In this document: positions 17,426 through 64,000 of the stretch, piece after piece
Position numbering within the stretch: position 1 is the first letter of the stretch
Layout of the letters: every line of letters starts with the position of its first letter
Source of the DNA: Xiphias gladius
Taxonomy: Eukaryota; Chordata; Actinopteri; Istiophoriformes; Xiphiidae
Assembly: GCF_016859285.1 (NCBI RefSeq)
Contig: NC_053414.1
Coordinates: 10,872,017-10,936,016 of the forward strand
Direction: 5' to 3'
DNA: 64,000 nucleotides
Program-made: the position numbers and the translations under genes
Notes under the pieces: model-generated
The model's database searches: none
What the model was told of the DNA's origin: nothing
The model's input: the letters and a program-made list of their open reading frames with translations, nothing else

Positions 17426-19631
17426 TCAGTAGAGCAGGTCCAGAGCAGAGATGGTTGGTTCTTCGGGTTTCTTGATCTCCGGTTTGGGCAGCTTGATCCG
17501 GCTCATGGCAACCGCTCCACAGACAGCAAAGTGAGTTGCAATGCTGCCTACACCCAACCAGAAGGACCAGTCCAGGCTGTCATCCAGGACAACGAGGACG
17601 AAGAGGTTCTCCTGATAGTTTGCCACCCGCTCGGTCAGACTGTGGTGCCTCACGGCTGCCAGGAAACACAAAACAGCCAGGGCACCGAAAACCGCTGGAG
17701 AATATGGAAAAGAAGTACAACGCGTGTTGGGAGAGATAAATAGATTTCTCAAAAGCCAAGATCTGGGATAAAGGCAACTACAAAGCAATACTTGAGGGAA
17801 GGAGATAAGACAAAGTCCCCTCACATACCAGCGATGACGTTCCACAGGTAGAGTCCTTTGTGCCCCTTGATGCTCTGGTAGGGAACCTTGCGTGCATTGT
17901 AAATACAGAAAGACAGACTGACCAGAGCGAAGCCAATGGCCACCAGCAAGAAGAGGATCACCATCATGTGAAGGCCAGCGTTCAATGTTCGTACCAGCTT
18001 TGGGAAAACTGGACAGTCAGACAGAAACAGAGAAAAACACACACATTATCAGCCCCGTGAGCTGGTTTGTAGGAGTCCAGATGAAGACGAAAACTGAAGA
18101 AATACTCAGTGGCCACAATGTTAATGTTATTCTCGGCAGCATCCAGAAATAGAGCATGTGTAGATACTAGGGACAGGGAGTAAGTGGGAAGGTTGTTGAC
18201 GTGAAAAGGTGAACAGGTGAGTGTAATGTGTAGATGCAGTCTGTCTGTTTTGGTGCTTTTCGCACAGCTTTCAAACTTGAACGAGAGGGTGGAGTCGTAC
18301 GCCACCTGAACAGCACCAATACGTGTGTGGCACTGTCAGAAATAATGAACGATAATGTCCTCAGACTCAAAAGATCTAATGTCGAGTTTGAGCATATTTT
18401 AAACATTTTCCAAATGTTGGAGCATGACCCTGCTGTTTGGTAATTGTATTTATGTGCTGACAGAATCATGTTTTATACAATGTTATTTCAATCAGATGTT
18501 TTAATTTGAAAGTTGTTTGCATTGTGGCATTTAAGTCAGTTGCATGCCTGAATGTCTGCAGCACATGTAGTGGTAGCAGCAAGGTGTGTCTCTTGTACAT
18601 CCTCATACCTACGTTAAATTTTTTTATGTTGAGTTTTTCATGTTTTCTTACGGTTAACATGGAGTTGATGTCAAGCAAAAATTGCTAGAAGAGGTATTTA
18701 AAAGACAAGCAATATAAAATAAATGATAAGTATTAGAGAAACATGGCAACTCATTTCCATTCTAAGCAACACGTGTGTATGTGTACTTGATGTGTAAAGA
18801 TGTTAATAGCGTACAGTTTCACCTTCAGTAGCTTTAAGGTTTGAAAGATTATTTTTATTCCACTGTCTGACAGTATCATATATATTCTGTGAAACCCTTC
18901 AGTGAATTAGCTATATATATTATATTATATTTATTATATATTAGCATATGTTTACACTTATATGAAATACTCAAACCAAGACTGTGTTTATCGCTGCACA
19001 ACCTCATCAACTGGAAATATTCTGCCTGTCTTGTGCATCGTTTTATACAGAGTTTTCCCCCAAATTCAGCCTGATATATTTGGTAATTTTGGATTCTTTG
19101 TGATCTCGGGGACTTGTTCTGCTAAACTCTCATAATGCTCTCGATGCAGCAGTTGATGAGGAACTAAACAGACAATTACATTTTTTTTCAAATGAATTGT
19201 ATTATTCCACCTTTTCGTGGCGATATCACACATTTTATCTTCATGCACATAACTAGTGTGGATTTCATAATGGCTACATCACGTTTTAAACCCTTCGGGT
19301 CTCCATAGGAGGTCGGGTGTAAGTCTCAACAGGACCGAGCAGAGAGGTAGAGGACTTCTATGCTGTTTTGGATCTTACTGAATATTTTGGAGCGCCTCTT
19401 CCCGAGCCCGCACTTCTTGCTCTTTCCTCCCTGGAACAAGCCGTAATAAATGTCCCCGATGAACTGGTCCAGCTCCGGATGGGACGCGTTCACTATCTCC
19501 GCCCCGGTTTTACACAGGATCCGCCCGGCGACCCACCGCTCCGTGGACAGGGCCGCGACCAAGAGGGCCACCGAGCCGACACAGAGCACCGAGGCCACCG
19601 AGAACGTTACCCGTTTCCACAGGGAAGGCAT
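17426..19631 (-). CDS. clrn2: Clarin-2, complete, 3 exons
   Basis: Exons 19379-19631, 17829-18008, 17426-17694 (minus) join in frame to 702 nt, 233 aa (human 232). Clarins are four-pass membrane proteins; CLRN2 is needed for hair-cell stereocilia maintenance and hearing (established for mouse, human and zebrafish). Visible features: TM1 about residues 9-30, an extracellular loop with N-glycosylation sequon N48-A-S at the same residue as in the human protein, the conserved block [15 protein letters not shown]2 about 99-119, TM3 about 143-159, the loop motif [10 protein letters not shown], and TM4 about 189-209. The C-terminus is LDLLY, similar to the human EDILY ending. The three-exon structure with phase-1 introns matches the family. 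Its neighbours are lap3 downstream and tapt1 divergent upstream, the usual synteny apart from missing ldb2 and qdpr. Confidence 0.95.
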
Positions 19632-19949
19632 CTTACGAGCCCATGGTGCCCCGAGGCAGGTAACACGACGCAGGGGGGCGACCGCGGAGCGCGCTCGGCG
19701 ATCACCATGAGTTCATTCTGTAGTCTGAAAAGTAAAAATAAATCATAATCCGACAAAAAAAAAGAGAGAGAGAAAAAAGTTGTTTCTCTTGGTGAAATTT
19801 TGCACGCGATGACGCCCGAGTCCCAGGGGAGGAGAAACCGAATCTATGGCGGTCAAAGAGATCTCTTACCGGGAGAAACCCTATCCCCGCGCTGTGCGCC
19901 CGGTTTCTGCTCCCGCTCAAACACACACACACACACACACACCCTTCTC

Positions 19950-19955
19950 TTTATA
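19950..19955 (-). promoter_or_regulatory. Candidate TATA box for clrn2
   Basis: TATAAA on the minus strand lies about 320 bp upstream of the clrn2 ATG, next to a short (CA)n tract (19920-19941). A TATA-type promoter would fit a cell-type-restricted gene. The transcription start is not known from the sequence. Confidence 0.3.
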
Positions 19956-21700
19956 CAGCGGATGAATTAACCTTTGCGACTGGGTATTTGGAGCTGGGAA
20001 ATCCATCATCTGATCGGTGACCTTAGTGTTGACTGCGGCCGTAAAATCATGTGAGCATAGTTAATTGTGTCAGAATGACAGATGTGGTCCATTATAACAC
20101 ACACCCTAAAGGTCAGGTTATGGCAGCAATGGGTTTAGCATGTATAGCCTTTAAGGTCCTAAATCTCATATCTGGTTCCTAGCATGCTCCGCTTACTCAT
20201 TTAGGTCTATCTTGTGCGTACCAGTGCTCTAAAGTACCTTTGCTCAAGTTTTGTACTTAAGTACAATCGTGAGGTTTTACTTGGGTACCTTTCTCTATTT
20301 TGTGATACAGTACTTTCTCCTCCACTATATTATTTACAGATAACCCGATTGTATAGCTGCAAGTTTACATTATTCACAGAATGTGCAGTGCAATATACAA
20401 GCATTAAAACATGTAAATAAAGTAAAAATGCACAAAAATTGTAGGCTCCATAAAGGCTAATAAAGAGACTAAAGGTGCAATAAGTTTATATCAACCCACA
20501 TTTACACATCTTTTCTTATTACAGTACTTTTTCTTAAGCCACTATAAAACTGCTACAGCATTTTGATGTTTATATTTTGGTATTTTATATCACTATTGTT
20601 ATGTTATATTTTAAATTTCGGTACTTTTATATCGTTATTTTATATTGTCAATATGTCACTTTTATATTGTTATTTTTATATCTCTGAATGACTTAGTACC
20701 TGATTGGAAATGCAGCTGCAACTGTGGTTATTTGACTGGGCTGACTGTAAGTCTGTTTCTGAATATGAGAATGTGCATAACCAAAGCACAATACATGATA
20801 AGGACCTTAAAGTGGCTCCTGATCTTGAGACCCTGTCTTGAGAAAGATCCCTGAGTCGAAACCAAGTTCTAAGATGATAATGATACTGTGCTTACCTGAT
20901 GCATATACAAAAGTATATGTGTTTGATCAAATTACCACATCAAATGTGAATATTCCATCACAGGAACGCACAATGTTCAGACCAGGGTGTAACAAAGGGG
21001 TTAAAAGGGGTCCAGCTGTTGATTTTTACCCCAGGGCTGCAAAGCAGGTTAATCTGGCCGCATCTATTGTATACCCTGGTGCATACGCAGTGTCATCAGG
21101 TTCAGTTTAGAATCCAAAGCTTTGAATCCAACTAGTGCTCCTGCTGCTAGAATGAAGAATAAGTTACTAAAATTAGTTTTTGGCAAAGGTCCATCCATGA
21201 GACAGGGTCTGAAGATAAGGGGAAAAAAAGCAGGAGCCACCTTGATGCCCATATCATTTTTTTTTTTTTTATAAAATGCTTTAGTATTATTGCCAAATTT
21301 ACAATTAATCAAATGACCACAAACTAATTGATTTATTAATTTGATTATACTGTTAAGCAAATTCCACCTGAGTACATTTAAGTGTTTAAAATTTTCCAGA
21401 TGAGGTTGCAGAGGTTAATTCATTCATTCATTCATTCATTTTTGTCCAAATAATCTCATTACAGGGACTTTTTAAAGCAGCAACTGGTAAAAAAAAAAAA
21501 AGTCAACAGTGTCAGAGGAGCACTTTACTTTGTTTATATATTTCATATTATTTATTGCTATTATTTTTGTTACTTCATTATTATTGTAAAATTTGTCAAT
21601 TGAGGTATTTTGATTGTATAATTATTGTAGTCTTATTCTGACAAATCAATTTAAGGAGGTGTAAAATGACTCACTGGGCTTCTGGCGACACCCGCTGGCG
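19956..21700. other. Divergent intergenic region clrn2-tapt1
   Basis: A head-to-head gap, about 2.2 kb between start codons. It contains a degraded copy (about 20222-20690) of the dispersed element family with TACTCAAGTAAAGTAC motifs, an (ATTC)n tract near 21418-21438, and otherwise AT-rich sequence. No coding exon resembling LDB2 or QDPR was seen. Confidence 0.6.
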
Positions 21701-21726
21701 ATGCAGCGACACTACAGGGCGTGACA

Positions 21727-21788
21727 ACGTCACCGCGTGTGACGTAGATGTCAGTCTCCCAGGCAGCAGCTGAAACCGTTTGGCGAAG
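21727..21788 (+). promoter_or_regulatory. tapt1 proximal promoter / 5' UTR with paired CRE half-sites
   Basis: An ACGTCA at 21727-21732 and a TGACGT at 21740-21745 form two inverted CREB/ATF half-sites in a CpG-bearing, TATA-less stretch just ahead of the tapt1 ATG. The ATG itself lies in AAGATGGCGGAC, a YY1-like site. The function is inferred from the motifs only. Confidence 0.35.
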
Positions 21789-33081
<11,293 letters not shown>

Positions 33082-34322
33082 ATGCCACAGGAACAACCAG
33101 TAAGTGTCCTGGAAACACAGCAAGGTTCAGGGATCAGACACGAGTCATGGAACATGCTTAAACCGGACTTATTCTTGTGCACCTGACCCCTGGAGTATTT
33201 ATTTATTTATTACTGAAAAAACCAGCCAAGGCATAAAGCTGTTACTACAAGCATCAGAGTCAGCTTCATATGTTTCCAGCTGGTCCAGTCCGTTTCCCAT
33301 TAACCAGGCAGACTCTGAGGATGGGTTGCTGCCATCACGGCAACCTGCAGAAAAGCATGTTGATGAAAGTGATGTGAAAAACTGGTGTACGCAGCGGGAG
33401 TGGAGCACAAAGAGAGGAACAAAACTGCATATGGGAAATTTTGTGATTGTTGGAACGTGACAGCTGGACTGTGCAAGTGTGTTCAAAAGCACAATCAAAT
33501 GTACAGCGAGGAGTTGTTTTTAGACAGAACTTGTCAAAAAAAAGCTTGTCAATTTTTTAATTTTTTAATTTTAATTTCAAATGTCTGAAATTCTAATATT
33601 TCAAATGAATTTTTTTATGAAAAATCTCAGACATTTTTTCTAAAAATGAAAATGTTCAGCTGCAGGATTAACGCTCACTATCGCATGAAAACATTGTTCA
33701 AATCTCAAAGCCGTTCTGCAGACCCACGCACTGACAAACATGTAAAGGGTTTGTTTTTGAATTGAGTTACTGTGATGAGCCCATACGTCCATAGCTGAAA
33801 TCCAACACGTTAAACGTTGCAGTAGTGAAACTACATACAGTCTGGGATGAGTGCATTGTCTTTTATTTCCATCTTCAGGTCACACAGTTTGGACTTTTAG
33901 ACGCAGATAAAAGTTTGCAGGTTTTAGTATCATGCCATTTGTATTGATATTGTTACTCTGAAGCACTGAGATAAGACAATGCCTGTTTGTGAAGGCGCTA
34001 GTATTATGTATTATTTTGAAGTGACCTCCAAGCCAGACAGGTTTGGCAGATAATTCTTGTTTTGAAGCGATTTTTATTTTTTATTTTTTTTATAAGTATG
34101 GTTCATGTGTACTCTCATCATTCAAGCATGCAGCACCGGATAATCATTACAACAACAATAGACATATAGTAATTTTTATATTGGAAACTCTCATCTGAAG
34201 AAATGTCTTGGTGGAGTACCAGTGTGCTTGGTCCCATTTTAAATTCGTGGTGTTACACCAGTATCGATTTAACATGTTTTCCAGTTCTTCACCATTATCT
34301 TGACAGTGATCTGAAGAATAAA
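33082..34322 (+). other. tapt1 3' UTR with poly(A) signal at 34317-34322
   Basis: About 1.24 kb of non-coding sequence follows the tapt1 TGA and ends at a canonical AATAAA (34317-34322). Another AATAAA lies at about 35685 and could be a distal signal. The exact cleavage site is not visible. Confidence 0.5.
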
Positions 34323-34794
34323 TGAAGATTGCATATATGCAGGTAAAATGGTCAAGGATACCTGAGGGCTAAGACACAGCTGTAAGTATGACTCACATCT
34401 ACATAACAAGAAACAGGAAGGAGGGAAATAATAGTAATGTAATCACATGAAAGCAGTGACCCCAGCAATTTTCATTTGCCAGGGACCTGTACAGCAAGAA
34501 AAGTAAGGTTTGATCCCAAAAGGTAGCTGGAATTGTTTTGGTGTGGTTAGCTGCTGGCTTTGAGTTTTGGAAGAGGCTCTTTGCAATTGCTTGTACACCA
34601 AACAGTCTCAGAGATGATAGCTGGAGGCGCTGTTCAATCAGTTGAGCAGATCAAAAAACTGTCTGCTCTGAAGTGCCAGGAGTTGCATGCAAAGTGCAAA
34701 AGCTATGTCCAGCCAAGCTCCAACTTTTTAATTTTTGCCTCTCATGTGTTATCATTACATGCAAGCCACAGTGCTAAACATTTGGTTTTTAAAA

Positions 34795-34797
<3 letters not shown>

Positions 34798-34827
<30 letters not shown>
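34798..34827. repeat. (AT)n microsatellite
   Basis: About 30 bp of TATATA between tapt1 and prom1. Confidence 0.95.
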
Positions 34828-34830
<3 letters not shown>

Positions 34831-36599
34831 GTGATTTTTGAAGGTCTTTTAACATTTATTGCTTTTCTGATATTTCCAGAATCATCAAAGATTTCAGCCA
34901 GTTTTCAAGTTGCCGCTCTATTTACTTATTCCAAAATTGCTAGCTACAAAAATCATATCTCTTTGCTTAATTTGTACTTCATGAACCAAAATTTAAGTTT
35001 TATTACTAGAGCTACAGTATTTGTCTCAATTGATGTTACTTATTATCTTATGTTTTAACGCAAAATAACGTTTTTGTATTTTTCTTGTGTCATAAAAAAC
35101 AAGTAAGACGTTCATTAATTTCTGGCTACCTGGAAAGGAATTAAGAGTAACAACTTGGAAAATTGGTTGCATAGGTCTCGCACACCCTAAAGTCTTACTG
35201 ACAGGTGTATATGATCAAAAACTCTTGACTGAGGAGCAAACACCTCAGTCCTCAGACCTTCATCAGGCAAAGTTCATGTCGATAAAGGAAGTTATTAATG
35301 AAGGGCAAGTGACGGACAGTGTGCGGGACTCTTCATACACCTTAGAACAGAAGAAAGTGTTAATGTATGGCCAGGTATATATTGTTCAGAAAAACTGATG
35401 CTTAGCTTAGCTGTGACTCAAATGTAAAGGTTGTACATGAGAGGCACAAACCTGGGGAAAAGTCCAACGTCACTAAGGGAGGACAGTTGGTACAGTAAAA
35501 TAACAGCGCACTTGCAAAAGAAGGATCAAGACAGAGTATGTATCATGATAGTGTGAAGTGTGTGTGAGAGAAATTGCAGTGCATGAATGGTTCTCACTAC
35601 TTATGTATGAATCAGATATTCGATGTTTTTATTTTTCGTGTACAACCCATCTGTGTAATGCATCTCCTCTCTGGGTACAGGGAGAATAAAACAAGATTTT
35701 TTTTTTTTGTAACCCTTTTCTGGTGTAATTTTAATGTTTTAATGTGTGTGTGTGCGCGCGTTTGCGTGTGCATGCACACAAGCATGGGAACAGTGGCGAG
35801 TGTTTCAGTAAAAGGAGTCACTTCAGGCTCTGTTCACAGGGCAAACACTACCCTCCACTGTTCCCCGTGAATGGGCATTTGGAGGAGGGGGTGTCTGTCA
35901 TCACAGACATTCACACACATGGGCGGGGGGGGGGGTGTATGAAGGTCAAACTCTGAGAAATGATCTGCTTCTGGATACATGATTTTCCTGATTTATGTAG
36001 ACATATTTCGCGTTTACTCTTGACCACTATATTGTCGTGTCGTGCGAAGTGACTGTTAACCATGCAAGGAGGTGAGAGAGGATGAAAGACAGCACTGACA
36101 TATCAAAGAGTTCAAAGCTATTTTCCAGGACTTACACAACTTATCCAGGCTGATGTTACTTTTTAAATGAACTTCGGGTTTTTCCCTTTTTTGACCTCCA
36201 ACCTTCTTCGCTTGCCAAAATTTCACAAGCCTTGACCATCTATCTGATCAGCCTCAGAGCTAAAGGTCAGCTGCTCAGAGACCAGAGCATGGAGTCAGTG
36301 ACCTGCTTCGCATGCGTACACAGACCCACTGTGAATATGTAGTTTGACTGTCTTGTAAACAAATGCTATAACGCTATTTGACAGTGCTCAGGTGAATAGG
36401 TGTAGTTGAGGACACACAAAGTAAAAGTCCATACAATGTTCAGTCACCGTGTTTTTATTTTTATTTTTATTTTTTGGATGGGGGGGTTCACAAAGGATTT
36501 AAAAAAGAGAGAATGTATCGTATTTAAAGAAATAAACCACTGAGAACAGTGTTAAAATGTTCAGTAATCTTGTGACAGAGGTTGGCTATTTATAACATT

Positions 36600-36839
36600 T
36601 TATCTATAAGTATTCAGATTCTTTACTTATAGAGTAATGAAAAAAAACTCCCTCATTTTAAATCTTGCTCAAGTAAAAGTATTATCAGCAAAATGTACTT
36701 TAAGTATCAAAAGTAAAAGTAGTCATTATGCAGGAAAGTCGCCCCGTCCCTCTTATATATTATTGAATTTTTATTACTGATGCATTAATATGTAAGTGGC
36801 ACTACTGTTGTAGCTGATCAATGTGGAGCAAATGTTAAC

Positions 36840-36872
<33 letters not shown>

Positions 36873-36955
36873 CTGTTGGATAATTAAATCCAAAGCAATG
36901 GAATGTATTTTATAAACGGATCATATGGTTTGTACATTTAAATTTAGCTAATAAT
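36600..36955. mobile_element. Family B fragment
   Basis: AAGTATTCAGATTCTTTACT, CAAGTAAAAGTATTATCAGC, AAAATGTACTTTAAGTATCA and ACTGTTGTAGCTGATCAATG in order. A (TA)n tract (36846-36872) lies inside. A related tail fragment follows at 37490-37590. Confidence 0.7.
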
Positions 36956-36959
36956 CATG

Positions 36960-37480
36960 GACAGATTATGAGACAACTGGGCCCCGGACACAGACCGCCT
37001 CCCTCTTCTGCATAAGAGCTAGACCCACAGATTGGGAAGCCCATGTCACTTGTGGTCATTTTGTGTCTCTTTGTGGTTGTTTTGCATCTTGTGGACGTTT
37101 GATGTATGTTTTTACTGGTTTTGCATCTCTCTTTGGTCGCTTTGCGTCTCTTTCTGATCATTTTGCGTCTATTTTTACCCATTTTGCATCTCTCTCTAGT
37201 CATTTTGAGTCTGTGGGCATTTTGTGCCTATTTTTTACTTGTTTTGTGTCTCTTTATGGTCATTTTGCAACTCTCTGTGGTCGTTTTGAGTGTCTTTGTG
37301 GGCATTTTGCATCTATTTTAATTCGTTTTGCATCTCTTTGTGGTCCTCTGATTGACTTTCCACTAAGAAATATTAAAAAGTCAGTTCAAAAGGGAGGCCC
37401 GAGAGGTCCTGGGGCCCCTGAGCCTGTACCCAGTCGGCCCATTCAGCAATCCGTCCATGCTAATAACACTGGTGTACTTT
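36960..37480. repeat. Minisatellite-bearing dispersed element
   Basis: The core 37040-37345 is a run of about 14 diverged 21-mers of the type CATTTTGCGTCTCTTTGTGGT. It is flanked by ACTGGGCCCCGGACACAGAC on the left and CCTGGGGCCCCTGAGCCTGT on the right. The long open frame over the core is a repeat artefact. Confidence 0.75.
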
Positions 37481-37599
37481 TGCTTCAGTGACATGTTCAA
37501 TGCAGGGCTTTTACTTGTAATGGAGCATTTTTATATTGCAGCGTTTCTGTCTTTACTTGGGCCCAAGTAAAGGATCTGGATCCTGCCACCTTTGACCTG

Positions 37600-37612
37600 T
37601 AGCTGTATTAGA

Positions 37613-37648
<36 letters not shown>

Positions 37649-38112
37649 AAAGAGCGACAGATAGAGAGAGTGTGTCCTGGACAGGTGATTGGTCCCCGCG
37701 GTGTCGCGCGCTACAGATGACCCCGCGAGTTTTCAGCGGGCGCGAGCACCCTTGGGTTTGGACGTGCACGAGAGCTTAGGCGGGTCGCAGCAGGCAGCCG
37801 GTGAGGGCGAGGACACCGGGAGAACGGGCACATCACCGGCCGTTGGTCCGCTGAGTCGTCGAAGAGCACCGGGAAGATGTCTGTGACGATGAGTCCGCAC
37901 CGAGAAACCAGGAGCTAACGGCCGCTAGAGTCCTCGGATGTTTAGTCTCAAAGTTTTGCCCCAGGCGGTTGTTTCTGAGACGAGGGGATAAGACACCGAG
38001 AGGGACAGGTGTCCTCTCACGTCAAAAGCCCTTCTCCCCGCTAGACTGTAGCGCGACCATTCTTTTATCGGTTTTTCTTCTGTTTTCGGTCGAAGCTGGA
38101 CTTTTCTGAGCC
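37600..38112 (+). promoter_or_regulatory. prom1 CpG-rich promoter and 5' UTR
   Basis: GC and CpG content rises sharply from about 37680. A (GA)n tract (37611-37648) precedes an inverted CCAAT box (ATTGG at about 37684-37688) and a CpG-dense segment (GGTGTCGCGCGCTAC). No TATA box is evident. The 5' UTR would contain a short upstream ORF (37877-37918). The transcription start is not determinable by eye. Confidence 0.45.
37877..37918 (+). other. Candidate upstream ORF in prom1 5' leader (13 codons plus stop)
   Basis: ATG with A at -3, encoding MSVTMSPHRETRS then TAA, about 195 nt before the prom1 start. It could dampen translation only if the transcription start lies upstream of it, which is not known. 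Confidence 0.3.
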
Positions 38113-63231
<25,119 letters not shown>

Positions 63232-63697
63232 CCCACAGGAACCTTCTCCCCATTGAAGAGGTATTGATTATCAGTTATAGCAACCCACTAATCCAGGTCC
63301 ACCTGAATTAACCATCTAACAACCACCAGCCATTCAATCGTCACCAGTCTGACTTTACCCAGGAGACTGTGGCAGACGTTTCACCATCTCTCCACTCTTT
63401 TCATATCCGAGTTTCATCCCTTCCTCTTCTTCAACGTTCATCCATCACTGTTGTTTCTTTTAAGTGCCAATGCCCATTCAATTAGCTGGACTCAACGTGG
63501 AGAAATTACCCACGGTGAGCACGATTTAACCTCAAGGCCCCATATCCATCTGACGCCGTCTGCGAAGATTTGACCATTTTTCATGTCCGTCCTCGGATTT
63601 GTTCGGCATGAAGGCGACGTCCTGTAGGGAAAACAATCATTTTGTGGTGTTTGCAGTGTTAACTTGTGTGTGTTGTGTGCATGTTGCTGTGTGTGCC

Positions 63698-63736
<39 letters not shown>

Positions 63737-64000
63737 AAGTTGTGTTGCAAATTGAGCTTATAAAGAAACATAAAATATGCTCACTAAGATATCATAAATA
63801 CAGAACTACACCTTCATTTTAGTTTATTTTATTAAGATGAAGGCTGACACAAATTTTAGCAGCTGATCCCATCAGTTATTCCTCAACATTCCTTCTTGTT
63901 TGAATATCCGATTATCCATGATTTTTAGTAAATGATTTAAAAAAGATTTAATTGTGCACGAAAGAGTATTGAAATGGAGGCTCTATCTTGTATAAATGAT
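63232..64000 (+). other. Probable prom1 3' UTR / downstream sequence
   Basis: No further clear coding exon. A 33-base A-tract lies at 63702-63734. I saw no canonical AATAAA before the window ends, so the prom1 transcript may extend past it, or further small tail exons may exist. Confidence 0.4.
63702..63734. repeat. 33-base poly(A) tract
   Basis: Uninterrupted A run downstream of the prom1 stop. It could be a simple repeat or the tail of an old retroposed copy. No target duplication or source sequence was recognised. Confidence 0.9.

Larger units (their letters stand above)
34323..37600. other. Intergenic region tapt1-prom1
   Basis: No gene seen. It holds an (AT)n tract at 34798-34827, a (TA)n tract at 36846-36872, a G-run near 35925-35935, dispersed-element fragments at 36600-36955 and 37490-37590, and a minisatellite-bearing element at 36960-37480. 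The last stretch leads into the GA-rich, CpG-rich prom1 promoter. Confidence 0.6.

Noticed and set aside
19632-21788. Remnants of ldb2 or qdpr between clrn2 and tapt1
   Set aside because: I looked for conserved peptide stretches on both strands and saw none. Only a diverged family B copy and AT-rich DNA are present. A sensitive search could still find relics.
37063-37491. 142-codon frame with periodic Phe/Ser/Leu
   Set aside because: The period equals the 21-bp minisatellite unit, so the frame is open by arithmetic. No similarity to a known family.
63702-63734. Poly(A) run as evidence of a processed pseudogene
   Set aside because: No coding or intronless gene copy precedes it and no flanking duplication was seen. 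A simple A-tract is enough.

Overview
The window is nuclear DNA from a ray-finned (teleost) fish, probably a percomorph. It holds five multi-exon protein-coding genes with canonical GT-AG introns, long (CA)n/(GT)n microsatellites, and several families of short dispersed transposon-like repeats of the kind common in percomorph fish. The genes were recognised by splicing exons by eye and comparing the peptides with remembered vertebrate families. No database search was run. The species call is inference.

Layout, left to right: 1-3.3 kb is repeat-rich and has no recognisable gene. med28 (Mediator subunit 28; minus strand, 3541-6715, 4 exons, 180 aa) is followed by lap3 (cytosolic/mitochondrial leucine aminopeptidase; minus, 8132-14648, 13 exons, 518 aa with all metal and catalytic residues). 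Next comes clrn2 (clarin-2, hair-cell tetraspan protein; minus, 17426-19631, 3 exons, 233 aa). A divergent gap of about 2.2 kb leads to tapt1 (polytopic membrane protein; plus, 21789-33081, 14 exons, 574 aa). Last is prom1 (prominin-1/CD133, five-pass membrane glycoprotein; plus, 38113-63231, 25 exons, about 879 aa), with an 8.3 kb first intron. Every coding exon chain keeps frame at all junctions, and every gene has a length close to its mammalian orthologue.

The order and orientation (prom1-tapt1-clrn2-lap3-med28) are those of human 4p15.32, except that LDB2 and QDPR, which lie between TAPT1 and CLRN2 in human, are missing here. The genes do not form an operon or pathway. The grouping is a conserved synteny block. 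Two members (prom1, clrn2) act in sensory cells (photoreceptors and hair cells), tapt1 is a developmental and ciliary membrane protein, and lap3 and med28 are housekeeping genes.

I found no sign of a novel coding system. The most useful observations are about prom1 splicing: a 24-nt microexon, a 27-nt exon with a poor acceptor, two competing C-terminal exons, and UG-repeat splice sites. Others are the local loss of ldb2/qdpr, nested transposon insertions in tapt1 intron 1, and a repeat pair I cannot name. Which teleost duplicate (a or b) of prom1 or tapt1 this is cannot be decided from the window.
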